Origin: Gammaproteobacteria bacterium
GTDB lineage: Bacteria; Pseudomonadota; Gammaproteobacteria; UBA1113
Reading direction: 5' to 3'
DNA: 5,623 nucleotides
Assembly: GCA_019752835.1 (NCBI GenBank)
Contig: JAIELR010000188.1
Coordinates: 1-5,623 of the forward strand
Below are positions 5,521-5,623 of this stretch, piece by piece (the stretch's first letter is position 1; the number at the start of each line of letters is the position of its first letter). The notes under the pieces were generated by a model that saw only the letters and a list, made by a program, of their open reading frames with translations, ran no database searches and was not told where the DNA came from. A program made the position numbers and the translations under genes.

Positions 5521-5623
5521 TGATCAGATTATCAAAAATAAGATCGATCGATTCGATTGGTTGAAAAAAGTAAAAATTGAGTGGTGAAAAACTATTTTTA
5601 GTCTGAAATAGCTCAATTTTAGG

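Noticed and set aside
5471..5623. Minus-strand frame open from the right edge to a TAA at 5471-5473 (51 codons)
   Set aside because: It could be the end of a gene entering from the right, but it is short, unrecognised, and overlaps the more protein-like plus-strand remnant. The sequence beyond the window would decide.

Overview
The window is AT-rich and bacterial. The most likely source is a host-associated gammaproteobacterium of the Legionellales type (Legionella, Coxiella, Rickettsiella or Aquicella-like). This rests on a PAS sensor kinase whose ATPase end resembles the Legionella/Vibrio LqsS/CqsS kinases, on divergent cyclodipeptide-synthase-like proteins of the kind found in intracellular bacteria, on palindromic intergenic repeats, and on several decayed mobile-element or gene fragments. 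The assignment is an inference; no rRNA, tRNA or other phylogenetic marker is present.

Layout. Three intact genes lie on the minus strand, read from right to left. (1) 4994-3462 encodes a 510-residue protein and 3270-1999 a 423-residue protein. They are paralogues with an N-terminal domain that looks like a tRNA-dependent cyclodipeptide synthase (CDPS, XYP-like branch) followed by a shared C-terminal helical domain. In my alignment both lack the catalytic serine: one has Cys38, the other His24. (2) 1396-122 encodes a soluble PAS-histidine kinase with no response regulator in the window. Positions 1-121 hold only a long hairpin.

Between the 423-residue gene and the kinase (1397-1998) there is no live gene. 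The interval holds a frameshifted, stop-riddled remnant of an IS6-family transposase, framed by a 9-bp direct repeat. A palindromic repeat (3436-3492) lies at the 3' end of the 510-residue gene and supplies its last nine codons and its stop. A second, truncated copy with inverted loop orientation (5188-5227) lies beyond its 5' end, so the gene sits between two copies. From 5044 to 5623 I see only debris: a short plus-strand coding-like fragment cut by the repeat, and a decayed plus-strand gene that still has a plausible promoter and ribosome-binding site.

How the genes work together is uncertain. The two CDPS-like genes have separate upstream regions (191 bp between them, with a hairpin) and may be transcribed independently. 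No tailoring enzymes (P450, oxidase, methyltransferase) are present. The point of most interest is the pair of duplicated CDPS-like proteins with altered nucleophile positions and an extra C-terminal domain.
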